From: Rhodosorus marinus
Taxonomy: Eukaryota > Rhodophyta > Stylonematophyceae > Stylonematales > Stylonemataceae
Reading direction: 5' to 3'
DNA length: 64,000 nucleotides
Assembly (NCBI GenBank): GCA_029953675.1
Contig: JAMWBK010000002.1
Span: 930,001-994,000, forward strand
Shown here: positions 1-10,552 of the stretch, in pieces
Numbering within the stretch: the stretch's first letter is position 1
Layout: each line of letters opens with the position of its first letter
Made by a program: the position numbers and the translations under genes
The notes under the pieces: generated by a model
What the model was told of the DNA's origin: nothing
Databases searched by the model: none
Seen by the model: the letters and a program-made list of their open reading frames with translations, nothing else

Positions 1-43
1 GTCTTGTCTCTCGCTTCTCAGAATAGTTAGGCTCTGAATAAAC
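1..43 (+). repeat. 3' terminal sequence of a family D-type retrotransposon
   Basis: The first 43 bases are the inverted copy of 573-612 and match again, in minus orientation, at 1109-1150. The minus copy at 573-612 follows the C-terminal codons of a family D endonuclease remnant, so I read this sequence as the family D 3' end. It finishes in AATAAA. The element body would lie left of the window. Confidence 0.5.
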
Positions 44-483
44 GGCGACGTTGTCGTCGAGCCAGGACCAGTGCACGAGGAGCTACCTCATCGAGCACCT
101 GATATCTACGGGAAACACGGGCGAACGCACCGGACGTTATTCTTCGATGTCGTAGTTACCAGCCCTCTCCAGACGGCCTTCCTGCGACGTACAGCTAGCT
201 ACACGAACTGCCCTCGCTGCCCACACTGTCTCTCAATAAAGGGAAAGTCAGTAAATATCGCGCCGCTGTGGCTGACCCAGAGGATTTTATCCCGATCGCC
301 CTCGAGACCCATGGAACACTCGCGACCTGTACGATGGCAGACCTTGCTTGGCTCACGAGACACCGTCACTCCGACCGCAGCGCCCTCAATAGAGCCCTTG
401 CCGCTATGAACCGCACGCTGTGGAGAGGCAATGCCTGGGTTGCCCTCAATAGAGGAGAGAGTGCTAACCCCAGTACTAGGTAG
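44..483 (+). pseudogene. Endonuclease-domain fragment of a B-like non-LTR retrotransposon
   Basis: Two overlapping frames encode the C-terminal restriction-like endonuclease of a non-LTR element. The first (about 71-260) has the APDIY...FFDVVVTSP stretch, corresponding to the PD...D core seen in family B at 18.7-19.8 kb. The second (about 268-483) carries the continuing DFIPIALETHG and LNRALAAMNRTLWRGNAWVAL tail. The switch between frames near 260 marks a frameshift. No RT is attached, so this is a truncated, dead copy. The closest relative in the window is family B, but the sequence is clearly divergent. Confidence 0.65.
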
Positions 484-572
484 TTGGTGATTATTTCGGT
501 AGTCGTCACATAGTTATGACTCCCCTTTGCCTTTCGTAGGATACCCATCCGGGTTCACAGTAAAACCTTCAG

Positions 573-1065
573 GTTTATTCAGAGCCTAACTACCCTGAGA
601 AGCGAGAGGCACGACGCTGATGACGCGCGTCTACAAACAAAGCAGCATTTGAGCGCCACAAGGTCAAAGAAAGCTCCGTGAGCAGACTATCGAGACGCCC
701 TGGGTCGTTGCGAAAGATACGTCGCAGCTAGCGAGAACCTACACTATCTATCAAGCCAAAGCATTCAACAATGAGGGGGACAAACAGGTATGTCACTGCA
801 GAATCGCGCGAAAAGTAGGGTTTGACATCGCTGCTGCGTACTCTGATTCCTTCGCATGCCGCATGGACCGAGCTCCAGCTCCTCGACGCCGAGCGGACGC
901 TGCAGGTAACTGGTCGCCTGAGGACAAGGGATGGAGAGGTCAATGTACAACTGCGACGGGCATTTAGGTCAGACACAACGAGATCCCGGTCACTCTCGTC
1001 AGCAATTTCCGTTGCCGCCGCCAGAGGGACCTCATACTCCACTTCTCGGTCGTACCGAGCGGTTG
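573..1065 (-). pseudogene. Family D retrotransposon C-terminal fragment, frameshifted
   Basis: Read on the minus strand, this stretch encodes FVPLIVECFGLIDSVGSR followed after a stop by a tail resembling the RERPDRLQSLFTRLSFLLWRMNAAL tail of the family D copy at 35.2-35.7 kb. Upstream codons (RDLVVSDLN) fall in broken frames. The 3' end at 573-612 is the terminal sequence also found at 1-43. It is a 5'-truncated and decayed copy. Confidence 0.6.
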
Positions 1066-1108
1066 AGAACGAAGGTAGCGGAAAAGCTAGCAGTAAAGCT
1101 CCTTCACG

Positions 1109-1160
1109 TTATTCAGAGCCTAGCTAGCCTGAGAAGCAAGCAACAAGACGCTGAAAACCA
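1109..1160 (-). repeat. Second minus-strand copy of the family D 3' end
   Basis: The bases TTATTCAGAGCCTAGCTAGC and the adjoining CTGAGAAGC repeat the terminal sequence at 573-612 with few changes. No coding sequence of the family could be recognised behind it, so it may be an extremely truncated insertion. Confidence 0.45.
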
Positions 1161-1439
1161 AGGTTGGGTATAAGGTTTTTTTTTATCTGAGGTGGGCACG
1201 ATTGAGCTTGTTCGCGATCTTGGTGTGGTTCGCCATCTTTCTGCGGCTGTTCCTCGCCTTTCCCGGCGTCTCCTGGTCGTCCGCGAAGGGGTTTTTGGGT
1301 GGTTTTGGCCTGGGAAGGTGGATTGGTTTAATTTTTGGTGTTTGTGTTTTGCGCGGCGATATTACGGTCATCGGCTGTGTTTGTGGGGTACACCTGAGCA
1401 CACTCTTCCCCGGCGTCCCTCTGAATCTGCGCTTCAGAT

Positions 1440-2690
1440 GGTTTCATCAACTGCCTCTCCTACATTCCGCTTAATCACTCCGCAGTCAGTGGAGCTGCGA
1501 CTCGGGAGATTCGGCACACTCGCCGAGCTGCCAGGTTGCACCAAGGCTACTGCGGAAGCCTTAGTTGTCCAAATTGCTCGCGCTGTTGATGCTGCTGCTG
1601 AAACCAACCGCCTCGCGGTGACGTCTACGCTCACTGCTTTTGCCGATGCCCCGTGTCCCGGCGCGACGACGGCGGCCGCGGTTGTCCCATTTGTGCGTGT
1701 CCCATCTGCGATAAACTGGGTTGGTTGCTTGTCCGGCCTGATGAGGTTCTGGCTCTGCTTCGGTCCGCTCCGAAAGGTCGTGCACCTGGTCCCTCAGGAC
1801 TCCGGGTCGAAGTTTTTCACTGGTTGGTTGAAGAGGGACTGGACGCCATTGCGCGGGTACTGGAGGGTCTTGTCAATGGGGACTATTTTTGCCCAACTGG
1901 TCCTCTTGCCCAAGGCTGGACATTCAGACCAGACGCCTCCCTTGCCCAATCGGGATGTGCGATGCATTGCGGAAGCTGGCGAGCCGCTTTCTATCGCGTC
2001 AGCTCACTAGGGAGGACAGGGTTGTTTTAGTGTTGACCGAGGTCGGTGTCGGCTATTCAGATGATGATGATCCGTTTATTCAGGTCCTGTAGTTGGACGG
2101 TCTCCGCGATGAGCCCTTGGGCACACTTTCGGTGGATTTCGCCAACGCGTTTAACAGTGTGTGCGATTTTACCCGCACTTGAGGTAGTTCGTCAGCTCTT
2201 CCCATCTGGCTTCCAGTTCTCATCATCATCCAGTTCTTACGTCGCGCATATGGTAAAGCGCCAAACGAGCCCCGATTTGTCACCTTGGGTGCCGAGAGCC
2301 ACAGTTTTGCGGTTCATACGGGTGTGCGGCAGGGCGATCCCTTAGGGCCGTTCCTGCACGCCCTGTGGATTGCAACTGGTGCTGTTGCGGCTGAAACATC
2401 AGTATCCGCGGGTCCGCGCAGTCGCCTTCCATGACGATGTGACGCTCCTTGGCACCCCGGACGATCCGGACGATCTGGTGCCGGCCTACGATTTTCTTGG
2501 CGAGGTGGCTTTCTTGGTGGGGTTGCGTATGAACCATGCCAAGTGCGATTTTTTGGGGGGGTCTCTCTGCACCGCGGACGCGGTTCCACCCGGGTTTCGA
2601 GACATTTGGCGCGCTGAGGGCTTCATTCTGTTCGGTGTCCCCGTGGGCACCCCGTTATTTATCGAACGCACCCTCTCCGCTCAAATAGGG
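1440..2690 (+). pseudogene. Degenerate reverse transcriptase of a C-like non-LTR element (family E)
   Basis: Reverse transcriptase motifs occur in order but in several frames: GRAPGPSGLRVE near 1770-1810, VDFANAFNS near 2130-2155, HTGVRQGDPLGPFLHAL near 2317-2365, AFHDDVTLLGTP near 2425-2460 and VPVGTPLFIERTL near 2635-2675. The catalytic box is FHDD, as in the other elements of the window. The frame changes show a dead copy. It breaks off abruptly at about 2686, where sequence related to the dioxygenase gene at 4.8 kb starts. It resembles family C (HDDVTLLGTP shared) but is well diverged. Confidence 0.8.
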
Positions 2691-3600
2691 AGCGCAGAAA
2701 CTACAGTTTTCGGGTTCGGGTGGAAGAAGAATACTATCGAGTATCCTCAGGAAGAGCGAAGAAGGCCTTACTGGTCTCAAACATTTTGGAGCTTTCCTCG
2801 TCAGAGAGGGCCTTCAAAAAGAAGAAACCGTGGCTCTGAGCAGCACGGCGCAGAGATTTTATTTTTATCGCCTCGGCCTCGTTAAAGCCCTCGCCCATGT
2901 CAATCGTTTGAATATCCATCGTGCTCGTCCTAGTCAAATGTACTTTCGGTGGTCAAAAAAATCGAACTTACGTTTCCTCCAACTCGCGTTTCAACTCTGA
3001 TCAGCGGAATAACACTTCGTATTTCCGGTTACTTGCACTCAGGCAAGGCAACTCTACACCCAGAACTTTCTCATTTTATGCCTTTTGTCACACGGCTCCT
3101 AGCCAACAAACCAGCTGCACCAAGTCCGCCCAGGTTCCTAAGCGGAGATCACAAAACAATACGCCCACGCGCTACAATAACAGCTCCATAAACAATTACA
3201 TCAACAGCTCCTTATCGCCACATTGGTAAAAATTGTAAATTTAAGGGGAATGTTCACAATGTAGCTGATCATATTATGGAAAACTATCATCCCACTCCGG
3301 AGGGGGGTGTGCCCACTGTTGGAATTCTGGCTCTTGCAGTGAATAATGATCACTTCTGAGATGGACAAACTGTCACTCTCAATCTAATGGTTTTTCTATA
3401 TGCATGGTGAACTTTAGCAACCGTCGATTAGGGACAAGTGCTCTGCGTTTAGGGCTCTTCGAATTCACTGTCAGCGCCACGTTGATGTCGCATCAACCGG
3501 AGATACAGGAAAAAAGGTATAAATGAGTAGGTCCCAAACGGGACAGAAAAACTGGGACACATCTCGATTTAGTTCTAGTAAATGAATTAATTAATTTTCA
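2686..3600 (-). pseudogene. Internally deleted copy of the dioxygenase gene and its upstream region
   Basis: Bases 2686-2743 match 4836-4893 (last exon of the neighbouring dioxygenase). They are joined directly to 2744-3600, which matches 5803 to about 6480 (first exon plus upstream DNA). About 0.9 kb covering the middle exons is missing, so the Fe-binding residues are absent. The retained N-terminal reading frame (MDIQTIDMGEGFNE) also has a two-codon insertion relative to the intact gene. It sits directly against the family E RT remnant. Confidence 0.85.
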
Positions 3601-4746
3601 GTGGCTTAGAAAGGAAAAAATTCTGTTTTCGTTTTGGTTGGGCGTCAGGAGTTGGTCAGTATCCGCGTCTTCGAAAAGTCTGCATTCCCCACGTTTCGGA
3701 GCGAGCGGCGTAGGGTGTGGAGGCTATATTACCTCAGCAGCAGCAGTTGCTTTCCTGGGGAAGGCCTTGAAACTTGACGAACAAATGAATTCTTAAGAAG
3801 CCTCACTCATATGAAATCGCTTTTATTTTTAATTTTTTCTCCGGTTTTCCCGAGTGCGCACGGATGGTTGCGGGGGTTGCTTCTTGAGTAGAATGTTCCA
3901 CCATGTCGGGCGGGACGAGGCGGAAAGATTCTCATCTGATTTTAGTTTTGCTTTGGCGAACAAAAGATGTAGAGAGAGACTAATTAAAGAGTCGCTGCGA
4001 CCAGCGAGACTAATTAAAGAGTCGCTGCGACCAGCGAGATACACGAGTTTCAGCAGACTTAATGAACGTCTATATTTAGTTTTTTGGGGGGCGAGATCCT
4101 TGTGTGTCAGTGCAGTGGCCAAAAGTTCGGCGTCTTCGAATAGATTTCATCCCACGTTTCGGAGGGAGAGCACGTTATGAAGATTAGCAACAGTCGCTTC
4201 CTAGGGAAGGCCTTGAATCTTCACGAACGTTTGGTTCCCAGACAAGCCGTTTTACGTTGAATCTTCACGAACGCTTGGGTCCTAGAGAAGCTGTTTATGG
4301 ACTCCCCTCCAGTTGTTGTTTTGTTTCTTGGAGGATTTCCACACCCGGATCGTCATTGTTGCGGTAGTTGGTCTTAGGTAGGGTGCTCGTCTTGTCGGGG
4401 AGGGGCTGAAACGACTTTGATTTGAGGTTAGTTTTCTTTTGAAACAGACTAGAGAATAGTTGAGAGGCTCCGCGACTTGCTTGATACCCAAAAGAGTCTC
4501 AGGAGACCTAGTTCGTATCAAGAGGTCGTAGACATATCACCCTGAGCTGTACCGTAGCAAATTAAAGCAGGCGTAAAATTTAAGAAGTTTACAAGTCCTG
4601 AGGGCTTCTAAATGGACTTCCATTTGTGCGCGAGTAGCAAACGAAGGTTGGGGTTTATTCAAGGTTATTTGATTTTGTGTTTGTGAGCTGTACAAGATTG
4701 TGATCGTCTGCGGATACCTTCTGTGGGTATATGCGAGCTTGGTCGC
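3601..4746. other. Non-coding stretch with local repeats
   Basis: I see no convincing gene. It contains two degenerate copies of a roughly 130-base segment (about 3650-3785 and 4108-4240, sharing CCCACGTTTCGGAG and GGGAAGGCCTTGAA). A related piece recurs near 6720-6800. A perfect 30-base tandem duplication lies at 3977-4036. Confidence 0.6.
3977..4036. repeat. 30-bp perfect tandem duplication
   Basis: The 30-base unit beginning AGACTAATTAAAGAGTCGCT occurs twice head to tail with no mismatch, indicating a recent slippage or repair event in non-coding DNA. Confidence 0.9.
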
Positions 4747-5969
4747 TTACACAGGCGGAGCTTGTTTAGTTGCCTTGAATCGAGAAAGCAAATGTTCCTC
4801 GCAGGTTATCCCCGGGTACATCGGTTTGCCGCAATTAGGGAGCGGAGAAACTACAGTTTTCGGGTTCGGGTGGAAGAAGAATACTATCGAGTATCTGTCC
4901 AAGCCTGTCTTGTTCACCACCTGTACGAACGTGGGCTAGGAAGGTCAGGATTAAGGCTGTACGGTTGGGATAACTGGGGGGGGGTTGGGCTTACTCTGTG
5001 ACGTGAGGATTTATACGTGTCGTTGGACCACCTCTGGAGCATATCTCCGACGTTACAGATGAGCGTACCCTTAGGCTCTATGACGTCGAACCATTGGCCG
5101 TTTTCTTCTACTTGGAGTCCGGGCTGTCCATCTGTGAGAAGGAGAGTAATCATACCCCAGTCTGTGTGCGCTCCAGCAGCCAGCACTCCTTGCTCCACAT
5201 CGGACTTCTGTTCGATTTCACAAGAAATATGGCTTTGCTGAGTGGTTGTCCGTTTTTGATAGCTTGAATCAGTTTTCTCACCTCTGCAGCATAGTGGAGC
5301 ATCCTTAGAATTGCAGGAGATTTCTCAAAAGTGTGATCAAAGTAGTCTTCAGATAGTCCGAAGGAAAGAGCGATGATCCTGTTGAGCCGCTTGGATAGTT
5401 CGAACATCCTTTCCTTGTACCTGAAGGGGGGATAAACAAGGGGTGGTATGGTCAGATCGAGTTGCTTTCGGTGAGGGTTGCGGCTAGGATCTTGCTTACC
5501 TGGTCACTACTTGCCGCATTTCGGGCATGTGAGTATCGGGGAACGTATTTTTATTATAAAACGGGGGCTGTATGGTTTGATCTTCGAGTTCAGGTCCAAC
5601 ACAAAAGGCTGCAGGGGAGAAATTGACAACTCGAAATTGATATTCAGCTATAGCTTGCTCCAAAAGGATGCATGTTGGGCGTCAGATATAGTTGTTACCT
5701 TCCTTTGTGTCTGGTCGAGACTGATTTCCGGGGTCTAGTAGCTGCCACCCCGGACCAAGGTAGCCATGGGTATAGTCTGTAGACTCCTGCTTTTTCACGT
5801 CCTCAGGAAGAGCGAAGAAGGCCTTACTGGTCTCAAACATTTTGGAGCTTTCCTCGTCAGAGAGGGCCTTCAAAAAGAAGAAACCGTGGCTCTGAGCAGC
5901 ACGGCGCAGAGATTTTATCGCCTCGACCTCGTTAAAGCCCTCGCCCATGTCAATCGTTTGAATATCCAT
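4747..5969 (-). CDS. 2-oxoglutarate/Fe(II)-dependent dioxygenase-like protein (copy 1), five exons
   Basis: Exons on the minus strand: 5969-5699, 5608-5500, 5420-5282, 5207-4995 and 4920-4747, all with GT-AG borders and intron phases 1, 2, 0, 0, joining to a 301-residue protein. It belongs to the isopenicillin-N-synthase-like superfamily: an N-terminal DIOX_N-type region (HGFFFLKAL, FFALPED) and a double-stranded beta-helix core. The iron ligands are His187 and Asp189 (HTDWG) and His243 (SRHR), and the 2-oxoglutarate clamp is Arg253-x-Ser255 (RYS). Such enzymes oxidise small organic molecules in the cytosol; the substrate cannot be told. I use the ATG at 5969; no upstream in-frame ATG was seen. 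A decayed copy lies at 2686-3600 and paralogues are at 8.1, 47.6 and 49.3 kb. Confidence 0.9.
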
Positions 5970-6991
5970 CGTGCTCGTCCTAGTCAAATGTACTTTCGGT
6001 GGTCAAAAAAATCGAACTCGTGTTTCCTCCAACTCGCGTTTCAACTCTGATCAGCAGAATAACACTTCGTATTTCCGGTTACTTGCACTCAGGCAAGGCA
6101 ACTCTACACCCAGAACCTCCTCATTTTATACCGTTTGTCACACGGCTACTAGCCAACGAACCAACTGCCCCAAGGCCGCCTAGGTTCCTAAGACTTGCGG
6201 AGGGTGAGAAAACAAAACAATACGCCCACCAACTCCAATAACAGCTCCCATCGCCACATTGGTAAATTTGTAAAGATAGAATGCTCATAATGCAACTGAT
6301 AATCTGGGGAAAACTAGCCGCCCAGTCCCGAGGATCATCGACATCTTCGACTCCACTGTCACCCGCGATGACGCATCAAAACCTAAAGATACATGAAAAA
6401 TGGTAGAAATGAATAAGCTCCCAAATGGGACAGAAACTGGGACGTCCGCATTGTAGCGCTAGTAAGTGAGTTAATTAATTTTGGAAGATGTCTATTTTTG
6501 GTTTTGTTGGTTCCCTCGCGAACATCGCGTTGCGGTGAGAGGAACGGGGAGGGGGAAGGTGTTATCCTACGGTAATAAACATATTCATTCAATAAATAGC
6601 GGTTATGGAGGGTATAAGCGAGTTCCGGTCCGAAGAACCCCTGTCATCAGCATCGCGGTCATCATGCGTTGTTCAGAATACCATAAATACAATGTACAGG
6701 GCTAGCAACTTGTTCTTTCCTAAAAAAAACTTGAATCTTGACCAGCGTTTGGATTCTTTCGAAGCTATTTAGAGGTTCCCCTCCATTGCCCCTTTTTCCT
6801 TCCTCGCTAGTGTACAGCGGACTAGTCAAATTCAGAAAGAGTCTGCTTTTGTAGGTGGTACTGCTTGAGGACAGTAATCTACGACCCTTTGATTGGGTTC
6901 TTTGCTAGTCTAAGCTAGTAAAGTCCAGTCTAAGGTTTCCCTCTTTAGTTCTTCCGTGATTCTACGCCCAAGAATTTGTGCGGAGTAAACT
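5970..6991. other. Upstream non-coding region of dioxygenase copy 1
   Basis: Bases 5970-6480 are duplicated at 2938-3600, including a TTAATTAATTTT stretch. The remainder shows no gene I can support. Confidence 0.6.
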
Positions 6992-7356
6992 TTCTGGAAG
7001 ATTGGATTGTTTGCCCACCTCAACTGCTGATGGAACCATTGGACGCTGATCTTAGAGTAGTACATTAGAATAGAACATGGTTCTTGATGTCCTGGTAATA
7101 CTGTCTGATCCACAGCAGCTCTTAGCTCGAATTCGGAATTTCTGAAGCTGACTGTAGGCAGAGCGGTTGGCAGTGAACGTTCTGGAAGATTGGATTGTTT
7201 CCCCACCTCAACTGCTGATGGAACCATTGGACGCTGATCTTAGAGTAGTACATTAGAATAGAACATGGTTCTTGATGTCCTGGTAATACTGTCTAATCCA
7301 CAGCAGCTCTTAGCTCGAATTCGGAATTTCTGAAGCTGACTGTAGGCAGAGCGGTG
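6992..7356. repeat. Tandem duplication of a 177-bp unit
   Basis: Bases 6992-7168 and 7180-7356 are near-identical direct copies (TTCTGGAAGATTGGATTGTT ... TAGGCAGAGCGGT) separated by 11 bases. Only a few substitutions separate them. No coding potential is recognised. Confidence 0.9.
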
Positions 7357-8135
7357 GTTCACGACAGAGGGGATGAAAATATGAAGATCCACGAGAACAA
7401 ACTAACAACAATAGTAACGTCGGTAGTATCAAACCCTATGGAATCAATTAGTGTAGTATCAATCACCATGGATGGTACATTAGATCTGCTTCTGATTTGG
7501 ACTACCTTTGACATAGAGTCAGTGGGTTTCATCCCCGCGACCTGTGTCATTGGAGACCTTTTAGAGTGGTTATATCCCGCTCTAGCTCGAATACCGTGTT
7601 CAGGGGGTTTCTGAAGAGATTTAGATTTACAGAAACCCGTATGTTTGCCAACTTTGCATGTTGAGAGTCTATGAAAACCTGCGCTTGGTACAAAGAAGCG
7701 GACAAGGCATTCCACTCGGGCCGCTTAGCAGACCCCCTCAGCATCTTAGATGCGTATTCGTCATCTGAAGTATGCGTGCTTAATGCATTTTCCTCATTTA
7801 CATGTTCTTTACAATATCCAGAGATCGGATTTAATGTCTACGAAGTTTTCAAGCTTTGTGCACGGTAGAGAAGACTAAGCTGCTGGAATTAGCAGCAGCT
7901 ATCCAGTCACATTCGGAATCCGTCCTTCAAACGGCCGTCTGTGGAGTCTGTTGACTTTCCAGAGAAGGGCTTATCATGTCTTCCTTACGCGTGCGCTGGT
8001 AAAACCGGCATCAGTCAGAGACAAACATCTCCTCAGCGAACCAAATCCTCTGCAAAAGAAAGCCGGGTACCATCGCGCACAAGCGTTTACGCGGATCGTC
8101 CAAGATCCTCGAATTCCGGAATGAAGCCAGGGACC
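7357..8135. other. Intergenic region; weak minus-strand open frame
   Basis: The only open frame of note is on the minus strand at about 7868-7547 (roughly 90 codons, including MLRGSAKRPEWNALSASLYQ). It has no recognisable domain and no visible partner exon. It could be an exon or chance. Confidence 0.3.
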
Positions 8136-9374
8136 TTAAGATGCAATGCTATCCGGTCCTGTAGCCTCGATCATACTTGCAATATAATCTTCGCACTTTA
8201 TGTCCCTATACTTCGGTGTTCCACATGTTGGCAATGTGGCAATGACCCAGTTTGGTTTGGGGTTCAGAAAGTAAGGAATTGCAAAACGGTCGACACCCTT
8301 CATGTTCGCGACCTGAAGAGTATAATCGTGAGATCTGTTAGAATGTTTCAAGTTTGTGGAAATAGGTCTGATTGATCGCAGCAACAAGATCGTACCCTGT
8401 GCCTAGTCGACTTGTACTTGTTGTTAGACCATCGTTCAAGCATGTCTCCGATGTTGCAGATAAGGGTTCCTCTGGGCTCCTTCACGTCCAGCCATTGTCC
8501 ATCAACTAATATCTGAAGTCCTGGTTGGCCATCGGTGTACAGCAACGTTATCATTCCCCAGTCTGAATGTGCTCCCGCGCCAAAAATCCCTTGCTCAGGA
8601 TCAGATTTCTGTTTTGCAAAGAGAAGCTCAAAGGATTCAGCAACGAAAATGACAAGGGAATTGATTCAAGGGGGTGTACGGTTATGCATGGATTACCTCA
8701 GGGAAGTAGTGAATAGGTCTTAGACATGACAATGATCCATCGAAAACCTTGTGGTTGAAGTAGTCAGTGGGCATGCCAAGCGAGTATCCGATGATTTCGC
8801 TTAACCTGACCGATGTTTCATGCATAAGCTTGCAGTACCTGACATGGAGTATCATTGGAGCAGACCAAAATGAGTACTGGTGAGCAGCTACAGCTGAGGT
8901 TTTTGGCTGCTACCTACTCTTCAATGAATTTCCTGAATCCAGGCAACTGTTCGTCGGTTGGCCACTTGTTCGAACCAAACAACAACGCCTCGCCAGAGTC
9001 CGCCGTTTTCTCCGGGCCTACCGCGAAGACTGCCCACACACAAGGTTAAAAAAGTTTAAGAATTGATTTCGTGGTGTTGTTTTAGGATAATTGCAGAGCA
9101 TACTCTCTTTCGTGTCCCCCTTAGTCTGATGCTTGGGGTCAAGTTTCTGTCCTCCGTAAGGGATGTACCCATGACCATCATCAACAGTCAACGACCGTTT
9201 CTCTTCTTCTGAAAGTGCGAAGAAGCGCTTCATGTGATCCAGGGCGCCTGAAGTAATTTCTTCAGGGATGCCCTTAATCGCGAAGAAGCCATGCCTCTCG
9301 CAAGCATGCTTTACAACTTTCGCGCACTCTTCAAAACTCTGGTCCAAGTCTACGATCGGTATCTCTAGCTCCAT
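8136..9374 (-). CDS. 2-oxoglutarate/Fe(II)-dependent dioxygenase-like protein (copy 2), five exons
   Basis: Exons 9374-9104, 9029-8918, 8838-8697, 8608-8396 and 8312-8136 join in frame to 304 residues, with the same intron positions and phases (1, 2, 0, 0) as copy 1. The first exon is 271 bases and the fourth 213 bases in both. The iron ligands His189, Asp191 (HSDWG) and His245 (TRHR) are present. In the co-substrate motif the usual Arg-x-Ser is Arg255-Phe-Ala257 (DRFAIPYF), so the serine is lost. The product may bind 2-oxoglutarate differently or use another co-substrate; this is inference. Start ATG at 9374. Confidence 0.9.
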
Positions 9375-10486
9375 TTTGTTCTGTTACGTGCTATTCTCTT
9401 ATGATCTCACTCTAATTCTATTCTCTCGAACGAATTTCCCGGACGCGGTCGCCCATGAACTTTTGGACGACCGTCGATTGCCTTTTTATAGCCGAGGACG
9501 TTCCGTCGAGCTCAACGTTTCGAGGAGTCTGGAGGCCAGCGACGTGGAGGACAGAGCGAACAAGTGCATTGAAAGTGTACTCGAGATTCGTCGATCACAT
9601 GGCAATCGCGCAAACCAAAGAAACAGTGCGTCAGATTTGTAGCAAACGTCCAATGACATCAACTCCCGTCCAAATTTCGCATCCCATCCACTGGTCTTCG
9701 ATCGAGGCAAAGCGGAAACCTCCAATATTGGTATTTTATAATACCTTGGATTATGGAGCATTCAGTCAGCGTCGAATCTGGTCTACTCCAAAGCGGGTTG
9801 CACGGGTCCAGTGGTACCCGTGCAACCGCTTACATCAACTATTCAAGGAGGCGATGGAACAGGGCGAACAATGCTAAAAGTAGACCTCGAAGAATGTTTT
9901 TTAAAAGTTTTTGACTTGTTTGATTCTGTTTTTGGGGTGGTGCTGGCACATTTATTTTTTGTATACGAATAGCTCAATTGCGTACAACAGTCAGCCGATC
10001 CTAGGAAACTGGTTTCTATTTCGGGGTGCTCTGGGTTTGAGCATTGTATTATGTAGCAGAAGAAAACATACAGTTTTGAATTTCGTTTATTTATAGATGG
10101 CCAATAATCGCTCCAGATCGTTAACGACTCTGCAACCGAACTGCGAGATTCCAACATCCTGTGTTCTTTTTTTGGTCTCTTCGGTCTTGAAGAAAAACCG
10201 CCCAGACCAAATTGATTCCATTGGTTACGTTTTCCCCTTCCTCCCCCACCCCCCACGCCGCTCGCATAAATTGGGTAGTTAACGTAGTTTGTGTATTTCC
10301 ACCTACGCTCCCCGTTCTACGAGTGAGCTATCGTACTTTTGGGGTATATGCCCTACCCAGGATTTGTTCTCAAAGAACTTCTGTGGAACCTTTTTCCCAG
10401 CTTGCCAATGTAATTCGTTCCAAATACTAAGAAGAAACAACACATAATATGATCAAAGTGGAGTGAAATCCTCTCCATAGCATTCT
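9375..10486. other. Intergenic region
   Basis: No homologous or well-structured open frame is seen on either strand. The minus-strand frame over 9843-10256 is Lys/Ser-rich and featureless and I do not call it. Confidence 0.5.
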
Positions 10487-10552
10487 TCGCCAAAACCAAA
10501 GCCCTGCAATAAAAAAAATTAGCGGACAGTAACCTCCTACCGCCCCGTGCAT
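10487..10552. repeat. Left arm of a widely spaced inverted repeat
   Basis: This 66-base stretch (CGCCAAAACCAAAGCCCTGC ... CCTCCTACCGCCCCGTG) is inverted at about 11802-11867 with roughly 10 percent mismatch. The second copy lies 45 bases before the sugar-dehydrogenase start codon. Confidence 0.75.

Noticed and set aside
9843-10256. 137-codon minus-strand open frame, Ser/Lys/Arg-rich
   Set aside because: Low-complexity composition and no recognisable feature; it is open mainly because of local base composition.
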